Notes under the pieces: generated by a model
Told to the model about the DNA's origin: nothing
Database searches by the model: none
The model's input: only the letters and a program-made list of their open reading frames with translations
Position numbers and translations under genes: made by a program
In this document: positions 37,901-47,434 of the stretch, one piece after another
Layout: each line of letters starts with the position of its first letter
How positions within the stretch are numbered: position 1 is the stretch's first letter
Assembly (NCBI RefSeq): GCF_014645555.1
Contig: NZ_BMLY01000003.1
Coordinates: 428,598-492,597 of the forward strand
Length of the DNA: 64,000 nt
Direction of reading: 5' to 3'
DNA from: Silvimonas amylolytica
GTDB taxonomy: Bacteria; Pseudomonadota; Gammaproteobacteria; Burkholderiales; Chitinibacteraceae

Positions 37901-37930
37901 AAAAAAGCCGGCTGAGTGCCGGCTTTTTTT
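37901..37930. terminator. Bidirectional intrinsic terminator between benE and the DUF1631 gene
   Basis: AAAAAAGCCGGC and GCCGGCTTTTTT pair around TGAGT. The A-run/T-run symmetry lets it serve both convergent genes. Confidence 0.9.
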
Positions 37931-37948
37931 ATACCCGGACAACCCGGA

Positions 37949-40738
37949 TCAGACTGTCGCCTGGCTGCCACTGAACGGGTGGTTGCCCGGTGCGGAATCA
38001 AGTTTGTCTGCAGAGGTGAGCAGGGCGTTGATTGCGCGTTCGAACAGCGGCGTGGTTTCCAGAAAGCGCGCGCGGCCTGCGGCCAGGAGACGCTTGAACA
38101 TCTTGACGCTCACCACTGACGGTTTGTCGTTGCCTTCAATCGTCAACACAAGCGTCGTAGCGGTTGTGCTGACCCAGTTCAGGCGGGCGCGGGATGGATG
38201 GCCATCCAGATTCACTTCCACTGTGACACCACCCTGCAGACCTTGCTCAATGGCCTTGTCTTGAGCAATTTCTTCTGCTGTGGCTGTGGTTTGGACTTCC
38301 GCAGGGGCCGGTGGCAGAGGTTTGTCCTCGGTTTCCAGCATGTGGTCGATCAGGTCCAGTTCCACATCCAGCTCGTTGATGGCTTCGGTCACCATGTGAC
38401 GATCAAATACCGGTGCTTGCGTTGCTGCGGTTTCTTCCGGTGGTTCTGCGGTCAGGAACGACATGAAGTTCTCGCGCACCATTTCTACAGGGGGCACCGG
38501 GGCCGGCACATGGTTGGCCGACAGTGCCAGCCGGTGCGACTCAGCCAGCCACGCCAGAACCTTCTGTTGTTCTGCTCGCGCCAGGCCGGTTTCTTCCAGG
38601 CCAGAACGCAGGGTCGCCAGAATGCCCGGAATCATGCCCAGTAGTTCTTTGCGTTCGCTTGGTGTGACCTTGGGCGCGATGCTCCAGATCAGGTCTGGCA
38701 CAAGCAAACGATAGCTCAGCGCCCGATCAGGATCGACGCGACTGACGCGTTCAATGGCGTGCGTCCAGTCATTGACCAGGAACTCCTGCAAAAAGCCGTC
38801 CAGCCGGTATGTACCCAACGCATCGCCCAGCATGCCGGTAATGCGTGCGTACTCCACCGTGTGGTTTTCCGCAGTCTCGATGGCTTCGACCGCCTTGCCC
38901 ACCGCCGTATTGGCATTACGCAGTTCACGGGCGATAAAGGCGTCAAACTCGTCCAGCATCGCGCCAAACAGCGCCAGGCCCTCTGTCTTGTCGGCCAGCA
39001 GGGTTTCAATGATCTGACGAATTTCAACGCTGATCCGCTCGCCACTGGGATCAAGTGAACGCAAGCCGAGCGAGATGGAACCGATACGGTTCACCAACAT
39101 GCGGGCAGGGTGGTGCGACTGGGTGAAAAACTCCGGATCAAGCAACGCGGTCTTGAGTACCAGGAATTGCAGGCGACCCAGTTGCGCACGTACTTCTGCG
39201 GGCACCTCGGTATCACTGAGGATAAATTCGAACAGCATGGCCACCGTGTCGATGATCATCTGTTCAGAACTGTCTTTAGCGACGTCGGCCAGGCGTGAAC
39301 GGGCTTCCAGGATCAGGTTACGGACGCGGCCGTTATCGACAATCTGTTCAACGGTTGGCGTGGCTGCGTATTGCAACTCTTCCACCATGCCGGACAAGGG
39401 CGTGTGCTGGAAGGCGTCCCAGCCTGCCATATTGCCAGCCGCGCTACCCGTTGCTGTATCGCCGTCGTGGTACTGCAGATGATCTTCAGCGGCATAGCCG
39501 TCAGCCGCCTGGCTGCTACGGCCACTACCGGTAAACAGGTTACGCAGTGCTTCGCCTACGCCTTGCGTTGCGCTTAACCAGCTGCGGCGCTGGGCCGGCG
39601 CGGGCGCACCTGCACCTCCTGCACCTGCACCCGCGCCGCCCCCCCATGGGGAGCCCGCAGGATATTGCCCGCCACCCGCCTCGCCACCCATCGCAGCGGG
39701 TGAACCCCAACCACCTGGCCAGCCGGCCGGTGCTTGTCCTCCGGCCGCGCCCGCACCCATGCCCTGCGGCATGCCGCCGGGCATCATGCTGCCACCCTGG
39801 GCTGCGTGTGCTTGCATGGCGGCCGGTTCCGGGCCCATGCCCAGCGCATGCTGGACAAACTGCAAAAGCTGATCACTACGATCCGCTGCCGGTGGCTGCA
39901 TACCTTGCGGGAAACCAGGCATCTGGCCGGGCATCCCAGGCATTCCCGGCATCCCCGGCGGCATGCCCAGTCCTGCCGGATTAAAAGGCATTTCACCCAC
40001 GTAATTGCCTTCATGCATGCCACTGTCTGCATGCTCCGGCATTTGCGCGGGCGCCGGTTGCTGCTGGGCTTGTTGCCAGGGGGCGGGTTTGGAGCGGCGG
40101 ATTTTAAGTTGCAGCGTACTGGCGATACCTTGATCGGCCAGACTCTCGTTCAAGGTCTCGTAAATCCGCACTACCCATTCAGTCAGGTCGCCGGCGAGCT
40201 GATCGGTCAGCACGTTCGCCGTTTCAGCTTCCATGTGCAGCGTTTCTACCGTCTGGGTGATACAACGGACAAACAGATATGGGCGAAACGGGTTTTCGCG
40301 CTCTTTGATGTCTTCCTGACCGAACAGTACGGCCATGCGGATATTCAGATCGCGCAGTTGTTGTTCGGCAGAGTTCCGATATCGCCGCATGATGTTGTCC
40401 ATGCGCATTTCTTCATCTTGCGTGGACGTATCGATCAGGCTGAGCGTGGTTTGGGTAAACGCATCGGCAAAGGAGGGGCGGAACGTGCTGTAGGCTGTCT
40501 GGAATGCGCGGTTCAGCAGCGCTTCCATTTTCTGGTTCATTTGCAGACGTACTTCCGCCTCGCGCTTGAACAAGGCAGTGCGTGCATCGAACCGGGTAAA
40601 CCGTTCGGCCGCCGTACCGGCCGAATCGGCCAGTTCGTTCAGTCGTTGCATAGTCACCGGCGTCAGGCCATCAACAGCTTCAGCGAAAGCTTTGAGGAAT
40701 TCCTTGCGGGTTTGCGCCAGTACTGCGTTCCGGTCCAT
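37949..40738 (-). CDS. DUF1631 family large protein
   Basis: 929 residues. The N-terminal DUF1631 region (residues about 1-230) is helical, beginning DRNAVLAQTRKEFLKAFAEAV. Residues about 250-385 are a low-complexity linker rich in Met, Gly, Pro and Ala with MPG triplets in tandem (GMPGMPGMPGQMPGF). The C-terminal two thirds continue the domain, for example NRIGSISLGLRSLDPSGE and ARFLETTPLFERAINALL. No enzymatic motif is visible; the family is known in betaproteobacteria and gammaproteobacteria without an assigned function. Monocistronic, terminator shared with benE. Confidence 0.85.
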   Translation of the reverse strand: MDRNAVLAQTRKEFLKAFAEAVDGLTPVTMQRLNELADSAGTAAERFTRFDARTALFKREAEVRLQMNQKMEALLNRAFQTAYSTFRPSFADAFTQTTLSLIDTSTQDEEMRMDNIMRRYRNSAEQQLRDLNIRMAVLFGQEDIKERENPFRPYLFVRCITQTVETLHMEAETANVLTDQLAGDLTEWVVRIYETLNESLADQGIASTLQLKIRRSKPAPWQQAQQQPAPAQMPEHADSGMHEGNYVGEMPFNPAGLGMPPGMPGMPGMPGQMPGFPQGMQPPAADRSDQLLQFVQHALGMGPEPAAMQAHAAQGGSMMPGGMPQGMGAGAAGGQAPAGWPGGWGSPAAMGGEAGGGQYPAGSPWGGGAGAGAGGAGAPAPAQRRSWLSATQGVGEALRNLFTGSGRSSQAADGYAAEDHLQYHDGDTATGSAAGNMAGWDAFQHTPLSGMVEELQYAATPTVEQIVDNGRVRNLILEARSRLADVAKDSSEQMIIDTVAMLFEFILSDTEVPAEVRAQLGRLQFLVLKTALLDPEFFTQSHHPARMLVNRIGSISLGLRSLDPSGERISVEIRQIIETLLADKTEGLALFGAMLDEFDAFIARELRNANTAVGKAVEAIETAENHTVEYARITGMLGDALGTYRLDGFLQEFLVNDWTHAIERVSRVDPDRALSYRLLVPDLIWSIAPKVTPSERKELLGMIPGILATLRSGLEETGLARAEQQKVLAWLAESHRLALSANHVPAPVPPVEMVRENFMSFLTAEPPEETAATQAPVFDRHMVTEAINELDVELDLIDHMLETEDKPLPPAPAEVQTTATAEEIAQDKAIEQGLQGGVTVEVNLDGHPSRARLNWVSTTATTLVLTIEGNDKPSVVSVKMFKRLLAAGRARFLETTPLFERAINALLTSADKLDSAPGNHPFSGSQATV

Positions 40739-41067
40739 CTTGTGGGTTTGCCCTTCGCCAAAGGCGTCAGTGAATTTGATTGCTTATGCCAAGTATTGTA
40801 AGCAAGTGGCATATATTGCGCGACTTATTAGTCATACGGTCGATAGAGGTGTATGTAGCTTGCTACACCGTTCATCCCCGCTAATCCCGCCATTTAACCC
40901 CTGACCCCCACATGGAGTTGACCGGGATCAGGTGTTTTGCCTACGACAACTGACGTAAAAGGTATAGGCCGGTGACAGCTAGTCGCTGTCAGGAAACAGC
41001 TGAACGTGCGATGCGGTGTATAAGAAATTGATACGCCAGGATGCGTGACTTGATAAAGCAGAACGCT
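40739..41067. other. Gene-free stretch between srkA and the DUF1631 gene
   Basis: 329 bp. No gene is evident. The part next to the DUF1631 start is AT-rich and probably carries its minus-strand promoter. The part near 40967-41007 has short repeats of the CAGCTAGTCGCTGTCAGG kind, but no strong hairpin. Nothing else stands out. Confidence 0.4.
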
Positions 41068-42066
41068 TCAAAATCCGCGTAACGGCAGGGGAGGCTCGTC
41101 CATGAGCGCTACTTGTTCCCTGAGTTCCAGAACGCGATCTTGCCAGTAGCGCTGGGTGTTGAACCACGGGAACGCGGCGGGAAAGGCCGGGTCTTCCCAG
41201 CGCTGGGCCAGCCAGGCGCTGTAATGCAGCAAGCGCAGCGTGCGCAGGGCTTCAACCAGATGCAGTTCTCGCGCATTGAAATCTGCAAAGGCTTCGTAGC
41301 CTTCCATGATGGCGGACAGTTGTACCGTCATGTCTGCGCGCTCGCCCGATAACATCATCCACAGATCCTGAATGGCAGGACCGCTGCGGCAATCATCAAA
41401 ATCAACAAAGTGCGGGCCGTCATCGGTCCACAGAATGTTGCCGGCGTGGCAGTCGCCATGCAGGCGGATGCTGCCGACATCGCCCGCGCGCTCGTAACAG
41501 CGTTGCACGCCTTCCAGTGCCTGCGCGCTCACGCTTTCCCAGGCTTCACGCAGGTCTGCGGGGATAAACCCGTTTTCCAGCAAAAAGCGGCGTGGTTCGA
41601 CACCAAAGGTTTGCGGATTAATGGCCGGGCGCAGCTGGAAGGGCGCGCGGGTTCCGACGCTATGAATGCGACCCATGAATCGGCCCAGCCATTCCAGCGT
41701 ATCCAGATTGTCCAGTTCTGGCGCACGACCGCCACGGCGGGGAAACAGGGCGAAACGGTAACCTTCAAAAGTGTGCAACGTGGCGTTGTTGATCGTCAGT
41801 GGCGGCACGACCGGAATTTCTGCTGCGGCCAACTCGGCCGTGTAGGCATGTTCTTCAGCAATGGCGGCATCGTGCCAGCGCGCGGGGCGATAGAACTTGG
41901 CCACGATGGGGGTGCTGTCTTCAATACCGATCTGGTAAACGCGGTTTTCGTAGCTGTTGAGCGCCAGCAGGCGGCCGTCGGTACGCAAGCCAGTGGCATC
42001 AATGGCGTTAAGGACACAGTCGGGCGTGAGCCCGGCGAAAGGGGGAGTGGCTTGTGTTTCGGTCAT
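41068..42066 (-). CDS. srkA: Stress-response kinase A (SrkA/YihE)
   Basis: 332 residues of the aminoglycoside-phosphotransferase-like fold. The catalytic loop IRLHGDCHAGNILW and the metal-binding FVDFDDCRSGPAIQDLW are both intact. The early ALNSYENRVYQI motif, where the glycine-rich loop lies, is diagnostic of SrkA. It is a Ser/Thr kinase that protects against stress-induced cell death in enterobacteria. I favour the ATG at 42066; ATG 42075 is possible. The upstream gene nagD diverges from it with a 156-bp gap. Confidence 0.9.
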   Translation of the reverse strand: MTETQATPPFAGLTPDCVLNAIDATGLRTDGRLLALNSYENRVYQIGIEDSTPIVAKFYRPARWHDAAIAEEHAYTAELAAAEIPVVPPLTINNATLHTFEGYRFALFPRRGGRAPELDNLDTLEWLGRFMGRIHSVGTRAPFQLRPAINPQTFGVEPRRFLLENGFIPADLREAWESVSAQALEGVQRCYERAGDVGSIRLHGDCHAGNILWTDDGPHFVDFDDCRSGPAIQDLWMMLSGERADMTVQLSAIMEGYEAFADFNARELHLVEALRTLRLLHYSAWLAQRWEDPAFPAAFPWFNTQRYWQDRVLELREQVALMDEPPLPLRGF

Positions 42067-42222
42067 GCCCGACATGATGCCAGCGCGCCGCTTTTGCCGC
42101 GAGCAACTTGCGGCAGGAGGCGGTTTGACGGCATGCTGATGGCGTTGCCGATCCGGATCAAACTCTTTTCGCGGCACTGGCCGCATGATCCGGAAGTCCG
42201 AATCATCCAAAAGACCAAAGCC

Positions 42223-42993
42223 ATGACCAAAAGCATCATTTCAGATATGGACGGCGTGATTTACCGGGGCAAAGCCTTGATCCCGGGCGCCAACGATTTC
42301 GTACAGCGCTTGCTCAAAAGCAATGTGCCGTTCCTGTTTTTGACCAACAACGCGGAACAAACTCCGCTGGATCTGAAGCTGAAACTGGAACATCTGGGTA
42401 TCAAGGGCCTGACAGAAGACAACTTCATCACCAGCGCCATGGCGACTGCCATGTTCTTGAAAAACCAGAAAGAAAACGCGACGGTGTACGTCGTGGGTGG
42501 CGGTGGTCTGATCAACGAACTCTATAACGTCGGGTTCTCGATTTCTGAATCCAATCCGGATTACGTCGTGGTCGGTAAAACCACCAGTTTGTCTTACGAG
42601 CAACTCAAAAAAGCCGTGCGCCTGATTGATGGTGGTGCCAAGTTTATCGGTACCAATCCGGACATGATCGACCCGGTGGAAGGCGGCAATGAACCCGCTG
42701 CCGGCACCATCCTGGCTGCGATCGCCGCGGCGACCGGCAAGACGCCGTACATTGTCGGCAAGCCTAATGCGCTGATGATGACGTTGGCCACCCGCAAGCT
42801 GGGGGTCCATCCGGATGACGCCGTGATGATTGGTGACCGCATGGACACTGATATTGTCGGCGGTATGGAAGCCGGCATGACCACCGTGCTGGTGCTCTCA
42901 GGTGTCAGCACCAAAGAGTCGATCAAGGCCTTCCCGTACAAGCCGGACCATATCTTCAACAACGTGGGCGAGATTGATCCAGCCGTGCTGTAA
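42223..42993 (+). CDS. nagD: HAD-IIA phosphatase NagD-like (nucleotide/UMP phosphatase)
   Basis: 256 residues. It starts [23 protein letters not shown], the family N-terminus, with D8 and D10 as nucleophile and acid. Further motifs are [19 protein letters not shown] and [19 protein letters not shown], the C2-cap HAD pattern. NagD proteins dephosphorylate nucleoside monophosphates. I start at ATG 42223 because an open frame extends much further left without homology. A terminator follows. Confidence 0.9.
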   Translation: MTKSIISDMDGVIYRGKALIPGANDFVQRLLKSNVPFLFLTNNAEQTPLDLKLKLEHLGIKGLTEDNFITSAMATAMFLKNQKENATVYVVGGGGLINELYNVGFSISESNPDYVVVGKTTSLSYEQLKKAVRLIDGGAKFIGTNPDMIDPVEGGNEPAAGTILAAIAAATGKTPYIVGKPNALMMTLATRKLGVHPDDAVMIGDRMDTDIVGGMEAGMTTVLVLSGVSTKESIKAFPYKPDHIFNNVGEIDPAVL

Positions 42994-43020
42994 TTTCCAT
43001 CGGCGCGCAGTGTTGCCTGA

Positions 43021-43049
43021 AAAACCCGATCAATCGATCGGGTTTTTTT
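43021..43049 (+). terminator. Intrinsic terminator after nagD
   Basis: AAAACCCGATC and GATCGGGTTTTTTT pair around AATC. It has a clear T-run and lies about 30 bp past the nagD stop. Confidence 0.85.
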
Positions 43050-43203
43050 ATGTGCTGGCGTGCCCGCGTGGGTTCCGGCGCTATCGCAATCATGGTAAAA
43101 CGCGGCAAGAACGCGCTGATCCAGCGTGCAGCTTGTCCCAGGAATACGTCTGGCGTGCGCCCGCACGCCATCTCCGGCCAGACCCGGCCAGCAAGGAACC
43201 CCC

Positions 43204-44235
43204 ATGACCCAATGGATTGATGTAAGAAGCGATACCGTGACCCAACCTACGCCCGCCATGCGCGAGGCGATGGCTAGCGCCGTGGTGGGCGACGATGTAT
43301 ACGGTGACGACCCAACCGTCGCTGCTCTGGAAAAACGCGCGGCCGACGTGCTGGGCAAAGACGCCGCCTTGTTCGTGCCGTCTGGCACGTTTGGTAATCA
43401 ACTGGCGCTGTTCACGCATTGTGATCAAGGCGATGAAGTCATCGCCGGTGAGGACAGCCATATTGTGTGGCATGAAGTCGGTGCCGCTTCGGTGATTGCC
43501 GGCGTGAATCTGCGGCCCATTCCCGCACCACGCGGAGTGCTGGCACCGAATGAAATCCGCCGCCGTATTCGTCCTGAGGGTGATATCCACCTGCCGCGCA
43601 CCCGTTTGCTGTGCCTGGAAAACGCGTATTCCAGCGGTCAGGTTGTGTCGGTGGCCGATAGCGCCGCCGCATGGGAAGTCGCGCAGGAAGCCGGGCTCAA
43701 GGTTCACCTTGATGGTGCGCGCATTTTCAACGCCGCCGCAGCGCTGGATGTGCCAGCGCGTGAGATCGCCCGCTTTGCTGACAGCGTGATGTTCTGTCTG
43801 TCCAAAGGCCTGGCCGCACCGGTCGGTTCGATGTTGGTCGGCGAGCGTGATTTTATCGAGATCGCGCGCAAGAAGCGCAAGCTCATGGGCGGTGGCTTGC
43901 GTCAGGCCGGCGTGCTGGCTGCACCGGGGCTGATTGCCATTGACGAGATGTCGCAGCGTCTGGCCGAAGATCACGCAAACGCGCGTTTGCTGGCGCAGCA
44001 TTTGTCGGAAATTCGCGGGATCGAGATCAATCAGGATGCCCTGGATATCAATATGGTCTGGTTCCATCTGAGCGCGTCCATCAGTGTGGATGCATTGATG
44101 GCTGGCTTGCAGGCGCGCGGTATCAAAGCCAATCCGCCGGAACAAGGGCTGATGCGTCTGGTCACACATTGGCAAGTCGGCAAAACCGAGGTCGCCCGGA
44201 TTGCTGACGCCTTTGAAGCATTGCTGGCCGACTGA
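43204..44235 (+). CDS. ltaE: Low-specificity L-threonine aldolase
   Basis: 343 residues. It cleaves L-threonine and L-allo-threonine to glycine and acetaldehyde with PLP. The N-terminus [22 protein letters not shown] and [12 protein letters not shown] match the family, and the PLP Lys is in [15 protein letters not shown] (about residue 200). AAGGA lies 7-12 bases upstream of the ATG. The frame is open upstream but the conserved start is clear. It lies between a terminator on its left and two small unknown genes on the right. Confidence 0.92.
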   Translation: MTQWIDVRSDTVTQPTPAMREAMASAVVGDDVYGDDPTVAALEKRAADVLGKDAALFVPSGTFGNQLALFTHCDQGDEVIAGEDSHIVWHEVGAASVIAGVNLRPIPAPRGVLAPNEIRRRIRPEGDIHLPRTRLLCLENAYSSGQVVSVADSAAAWEVAQEAGLKVHLDGARIFNAAAALDVPAREIARFADSVMFCLSKGLAAPVGSMLVGERDFIEIARKKRKLMGGGLRQAGVLAAPGLIAIDEMSQRLAEDHANARLLAQHLSEIRGIEINQDALDINMVWFHLSASISVDALMAGLQARGIKANPPEQGLMRLVTHWQVGKTEVARIADAFEALLAD

Positions 44236-44360
44236 ACCTCACGCGCCGACAGTCCGCCCGTCCTTGGGGAGTGTCGGCGTGACATGCTGTACTGGAGCAG
44301 GACGCCGTTTGCCGCAAAGGTAGACCAGGGCGGCCACACCGCCCGCTTCAGGAGTACCGC

Positions 44361-44708
44361 ATGGAAGAAGAACTGTCAGCCGATCGCAATGCCTTTCAGC
44401 AACTGGCGCCGCTGCAGGCGGCGTTACGCCATGCCGGATTGCCGCCTTTGTGGGCGCGGAGTGATCTGGCGGTGGAATTGCTGGCCGAAGGCGGATCGCT
44501 GACACACATGGTGTCGCGGCTGGCCACAGTATTTGGTGGTAACAGCGTCGAAGGTGCGGTCTACCGGCTTTCTGCGCATGACACCGCCTTGCGTCGCATG
44601 GTGGCGCTCCTTCACAAGCAGCATGCAGGCCAGCTATCTGGCGATGAGTCGCGTGAACTGGAAGAATGCCGCCGTATGGTCAACGATGAGATGAGTTCTG
44701 GCGGATGA
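44361..44708 (+). CDS. Hypothetical protein, helical
   Basis: 115 residues, no family recognised. It is predicted mostly helical and soluble, with charged ends (MEEELSADRNAF and ELEECRRMVNDEM) and a middle block VELLAEGGSLTHMVSRLATVFGGNSVEGAVYRL. It follows ltaE with 125 bp between, and precedes another small gene with 79 bp between. Codon use looks like the neighbours, so I believe it is real, but no function can be offered. Confidence 0.5.
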   Translation: MEEELSADRNAFQQLAPLQAALRHAGLPPLWARSDLAVELLAEGGSLTHMVSRLATVFGGNSVEGAVYRLSAHDTALRRMVALLHKQHAGQLSGDESRELEECRRMVNDEMSSGG

Positions 44709-44787
44709 TCCCTCCGCCGGCGGCCAGCCTGCCGCAATGCTGTTACAACATGCAGGATCACCCGGTTTTTTGCCAAGGAGTACAGTG

Positions 44788-45120
44788 ATGAGTATGACAC
44801 TGCTAGACCTGGATAAAGTCCGCAACCAGCTGGATGTCTGGGAAATCGAAATCAATGAAGAGTTGCACGATCCGTCCACAGACGAATTCCAGCATGAAAT
44901 GCGTACCCGGCACGGCACGCAGATCAAGGCCTGGATCAAAGAGCTGGAGCACGAGCGGGATCACTTGCAAACCAGAGAGACCAAGCCCAACGGACACGCC
45001 AACGGCCGTGCCGAGGGCGACCTGACACCACCGCGATTACGCCACGGTGCTGATGCAGAAACGGTGGCGCGTATTTATTCCGCAATGGGATATTTGCGCA
45101 GTGAAATCGGCCCGGGTTGA
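44788..45120 (+). CDS. Hypothetical protein, charged, helical
   Basis: 110 residues. AAGGAG 7 bases upstream of ATG 44788 fixes the start. The body is charged and helical (LDKVRNQLDVWEIEINEELH, KAWIKELEHERDHL), then a Gly/Asn-rich linker and HGADAETVARIYSAMGYLRSE. A short coiled coil is likely. No homologue recognised. The gene ends at a strong two-way terminator shared with the DUF962 gene. Confidence 0.6.
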   Translation: MSMTLLDLDKVRNQLDVWEIEINEELHDPSTDEFQHEMRTRHGTQIKAWIKELEHERDHLQTRETKPNGHANGRAEGDLTPPRLRHGADAETVARIYSAMGYLRSEIGPG

Positions 45121-45135
45121 CCGGGGCAGGAGCCA

Positions 45136-45170
45136 CAACAAAATGGCCGCTTGTTGCGGCCATTTTGTTG
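45136..45170. terminator. Bidirectional intrinsic terminator
   Basis: A perfect 15-bp inverted repeat (CAACAAAATGGCCGC/GCGGCCATTTTGTTG) with a TTGTT loop, placed between two convergent genes. A/T runs at the base fit termination in both directions. Confidence 0.9.
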
Positions 45171-45185
45171 ACTGGTGATATACGC

Positions 45186-45647
45186 TCAGGCGACGGGCCA
45201 GCCCGCGCGACGCAATGCCTTGCCCATCAGCCATGCCGGGCCAATCAGTAGATAGGACAAATCGGTAAAGAAAGAGGGGCGTCGCCCTTCAATGGCATGC
45301 CCGACAAACTGGCCCAGCCAGGCCAGAATGAACAGCGACATCGCTAGCATGAATGCGGCTTGCCCACCGAGTGCAACCAGCGCAGCGCGCGCAACCAGCG
45401 CGTTGAGTGCGAGCCACAGCAACATGGCAAAACCAAGTCGTGCCGAGAGTTGGGTATAAAACCCCAACGCCGCAGCGGCGGAGAGCAAAGCCCAGAAACC
45501 GTCAATCCCGGTGGGTGAGGGCACCAGCCATAACCACATCATCACGCACCACAAGATCACTGGCACACAGATCCAGTGAATCGTCTGGTTGGTGGCATTG
45601 CGATGATCGCTGCTGTAGGCATCGAACCACTGGTTGGCCGTGCGCAT
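45186..45647 (-). CDS. DUF962/Mpo1-like membrane protein
   Basis: 153 residues. The start MRTANQWFDAYSSDHRNATNQTIHWICVPVI is typical of DUF962, whose yeast member Mpo1 is a Fe(II)-dependent dioxygenase of 2-hydroxy fatty acids. The early histidines (HRN, HWIC) and the second pair in GQFVGHAIEGRRP are the probable metal ligands. About four membrane segments. I start at ATG 45647; the open frame to 45848 lacks homology. Bacterial function is not known. Confidence 0.82.
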   Translation of the reverse strand: MRTANQWFDAYSSDHRNATNQTIHWICVPVILWCVMMWLWLVPSPTGIDGFWALLSAAAALGFYTQLSARLGFAMLLWLALNALVARAALVALGGQAAFMLAMSLFILAWLGQFVGHAIEGRRPSFFTDLSYLLIGPAWLMGKALRRAGWPVA

Positions 45648-45775
45648 AAGGCGAGGTGTCCTGATGTTTTCGGGATGATCAGAAAAGTGTAGGCAGGGCC
45701 GGCGGCGCTGCCTATGCGCAGTGCAGCACGACTGCGTTTGAAACGACAGCCGTGCCTGAAGCGGGTGCCTGCGGC

Positions 45776-46306
45776 TTAGAACAGGACGAAGAACCCGTCC
45801 AGAAAATACAACACGCCAATCAAGCCGATGGGCAGTGCGGTGAGCCAAAGCGCCTTGCGCTTGAACAAGCCGGCAATGGATGACACCAGGATGGCCACCT
45901 GCAGGAAGATCACCGCCAGGCCAAATGGTTTGCCATGACGCTGGGCATCATCACGCTGGGCTTCCAGTGCGCGGGCAGAGGCCTGAATGTTGTCTTTTTC
46001 TTCAGAGTATTGCTTGACCTTGGCGTCGTAATCCGCAATGCGGCTGGCGTAGGCGGTCGCGGCCTTGCTGTCGGCGGGCAATGCATCGTGCTGCAGGACC
46101 AGGTTGTCGCGCTGCACCTGATACAGGTTGAGCTTCACGCCTTTGGCCTGATAGTAGGCCCATTGGTCAGAGGCCTGCGCCTGGCTGATGACGCTGCGGG
46201 TGGAGTAACCGCCGCCCTTGAAGGTCGAGAGGGTCGCACACACGGCCAGAATGACGGTGGTCAGGGCCAGATAATTCAGCCATGGGTCTTTCTTTTCTTC
46301 GCTCAT
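45776..46306 (-). CDS. DUF4337 membrane protein (copy 1)
   Basis: 176 residues. A first membrane helix LNYLALTTVILAVCATLSTF, then SQAQASDQWAYYQAKGVKLNLYQVQRDNL, a helical stretch with a coiled coil (about 65-125), and two C-terminal membrane helices. This layout is DUF4337, a family of unknown function. A second copy lies divergently at 47749. Sits on the minus strand near a c-type cytochrome and a basic membrane protein, possibly as one transcript. Confidence 0.8.
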   Translation of the reverse strand: MSEEKKDPWLNYLALTTVILAVCATLSTFKGGGYSTRSVISQAQASDQWAYYQAKGVKLNLYQVQRDNLVLQHDALPADSKAATAYASRIADYDAKVKQYSEEKDNIQASARALEAQRDDAQRHGKPFGLAVIFLQVAILVSSIAGLFKRKALWLTALPIGLIGVLYFLDGFFVLF

Positions 46307-46470
46307 GATTTGTATCTCGGTCGAATCTGTGTTCGTTTTTGTTGAACGGGGCAAACTTCGCGGCAGATTCTGGCGAGGGTGTGGCGTTCTGACTGTAACG
46401 AGGTGTTGCAGGCGTGATCCGGACGACAAAGGGCGCCGCAGCGCCCTTGGGTGATTGGGGCAAACGCGTG

Positions 46471-46932
46471 TCAGAATTCGCGAAAAGCCTTGTGGCAGGC
46501 GCTGCAACTGTCTTCCATGGCAGAAAACTGCGGACGGATTTTGTCAGCGTCACCCGTGGCGGCGACATCCTTGAGCTTGGTCACGCTATCGAGCAGTTTG
46601 TCCTGCGCGGCGTGAAACTCTTGCGGGTGGCTCCAGACGCTGGCTTTGGCATCGGTCTTGCTGTGGTCATTCTGGTCTGGCGTGACAAACAAAGGCCAGG
46701 GCTGTTGCGCGAGTTGTTGCAGTTTGTCGGCATTTAACTGAAATGCTTTGGCGTCCCACGTTTTGGCCCCTTTGAGCATGTCACGCATGCTTTGGCTGGT
46801 TCTCAGCATCTCTTTGAAGACCTGTTTGCGCTTATAGACGGGGGAGTTCGGGTCTTCATGCGAACAAGCGGTGAACAGTAGGGTGATCAGCATGCAGACG
46901 CCCGTCATACGGGCTAATGAGGACTTTGTCAT
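46471..46932 (-). CDS. Cytochrome c'-type lipoprotein
   Basis: 153 residues. The signal ends in a lipobox-like LLFTAC with Cys23, so it is probably a membrane-attached periplasmic lipoprotein. The heme site CSACHKAFREF is at the very C-terminus (C143, C146, H147), the hallmark of class II cytochromes c' and cytochrome c556. These are four-helix bundle proteins; helical segments before the heme match. I chose ATG 46932. Role could be NO or electron handling. Its neighbours are DUF4337 and membrane genes. Confidence 0.85.
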   Translation of the reverse strand: MTKSSLARMTGVCMLITLLFTACSHEDPNSPVYKRKQVFKEMLRTSQSMRDMLKGAKTWDAKAFQLNADKLQQLAQQPWPLFVTPDQNDHSKTDAKASVWSHPQEFHAAQDKLLDSVTKLKDVAATGDADKIRPQFSAMEDSCSACHKAFREF

Positions 46933-46951
46933 GATTCCCTGGTCAGGCAGA

Positions 46952-47434
46952 TCATTGAAAATGGCGGAACAGGCTGGCGCGATGGACGCGCCACCACTGC
47001 CGCCAGGGCCGCAATTGACGGCGGGCCCAGCGGCGCCATCGTGCCACAAAGAGGTAACCGCGCCGATAGATACGCACGGTGCGCAATACGGGTCGGCAGG
47101 CCCGTTCGACGACAGCCACCGAACCGAATTCGAGTGATTTGAGCGTGACATACAATGCCGCAGAGGCCAGCCAGTGCCCCTTGGCCAGCAAATACACGCA
47201 GATCAGTCGCGGCGGGTTGGTGAGTGCGACTGGAATGGTAAAACACAACATGGCCTGAAACGGTGTGCGCGCGCGCAACCAGCGCATGACACCAGCGCCC
47301 CAGCGACGCCATACGGGCCAGGCCAGCAGTAATTCTGCGCCGCGCCGCAAATGCAGCCATAGCCAGCTTTGCAAAGCCAGCAACAGGGCAAACGGCAGCA
47401 CCCACCAGCGACGTTGGCCAGGACGGGCGCTCAT
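46952..47434 (-). CDS. Basic membrane protein, unknown
   Basis: 160 residues with about three membrane helices (LPFALLLALQSWLWLHL, FQAMLCFTIPVAL, LASAALYVTLKSLEFGSVAVV) and a C-terminal tail extremely rich in Trp and Arg, containing RRGYLFVARWRRWARR. The tail probably sits in the cytoplasm against the membrane or binds nucleic acid. No function known. It ends 20 bp before the start of the cytochrome c'-like gene on the same strand, so the two are likely co-transcribed. Confidence 0.6.
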   Translation of the reverse strand: MSARPGQRRWWVLPFALLLALQSWLWLHLRRGAELLLAWPVWRRWGAGVMRWLRARTPFQAMLCFTIPVALTNPPRLICVYLLAKGHWLASAALYVTLKSLEFGSVAVVERACRPVLRTVRIYRRGYLFVARWRRWARRQLRPWRQWWRVHRASLFRHFQ

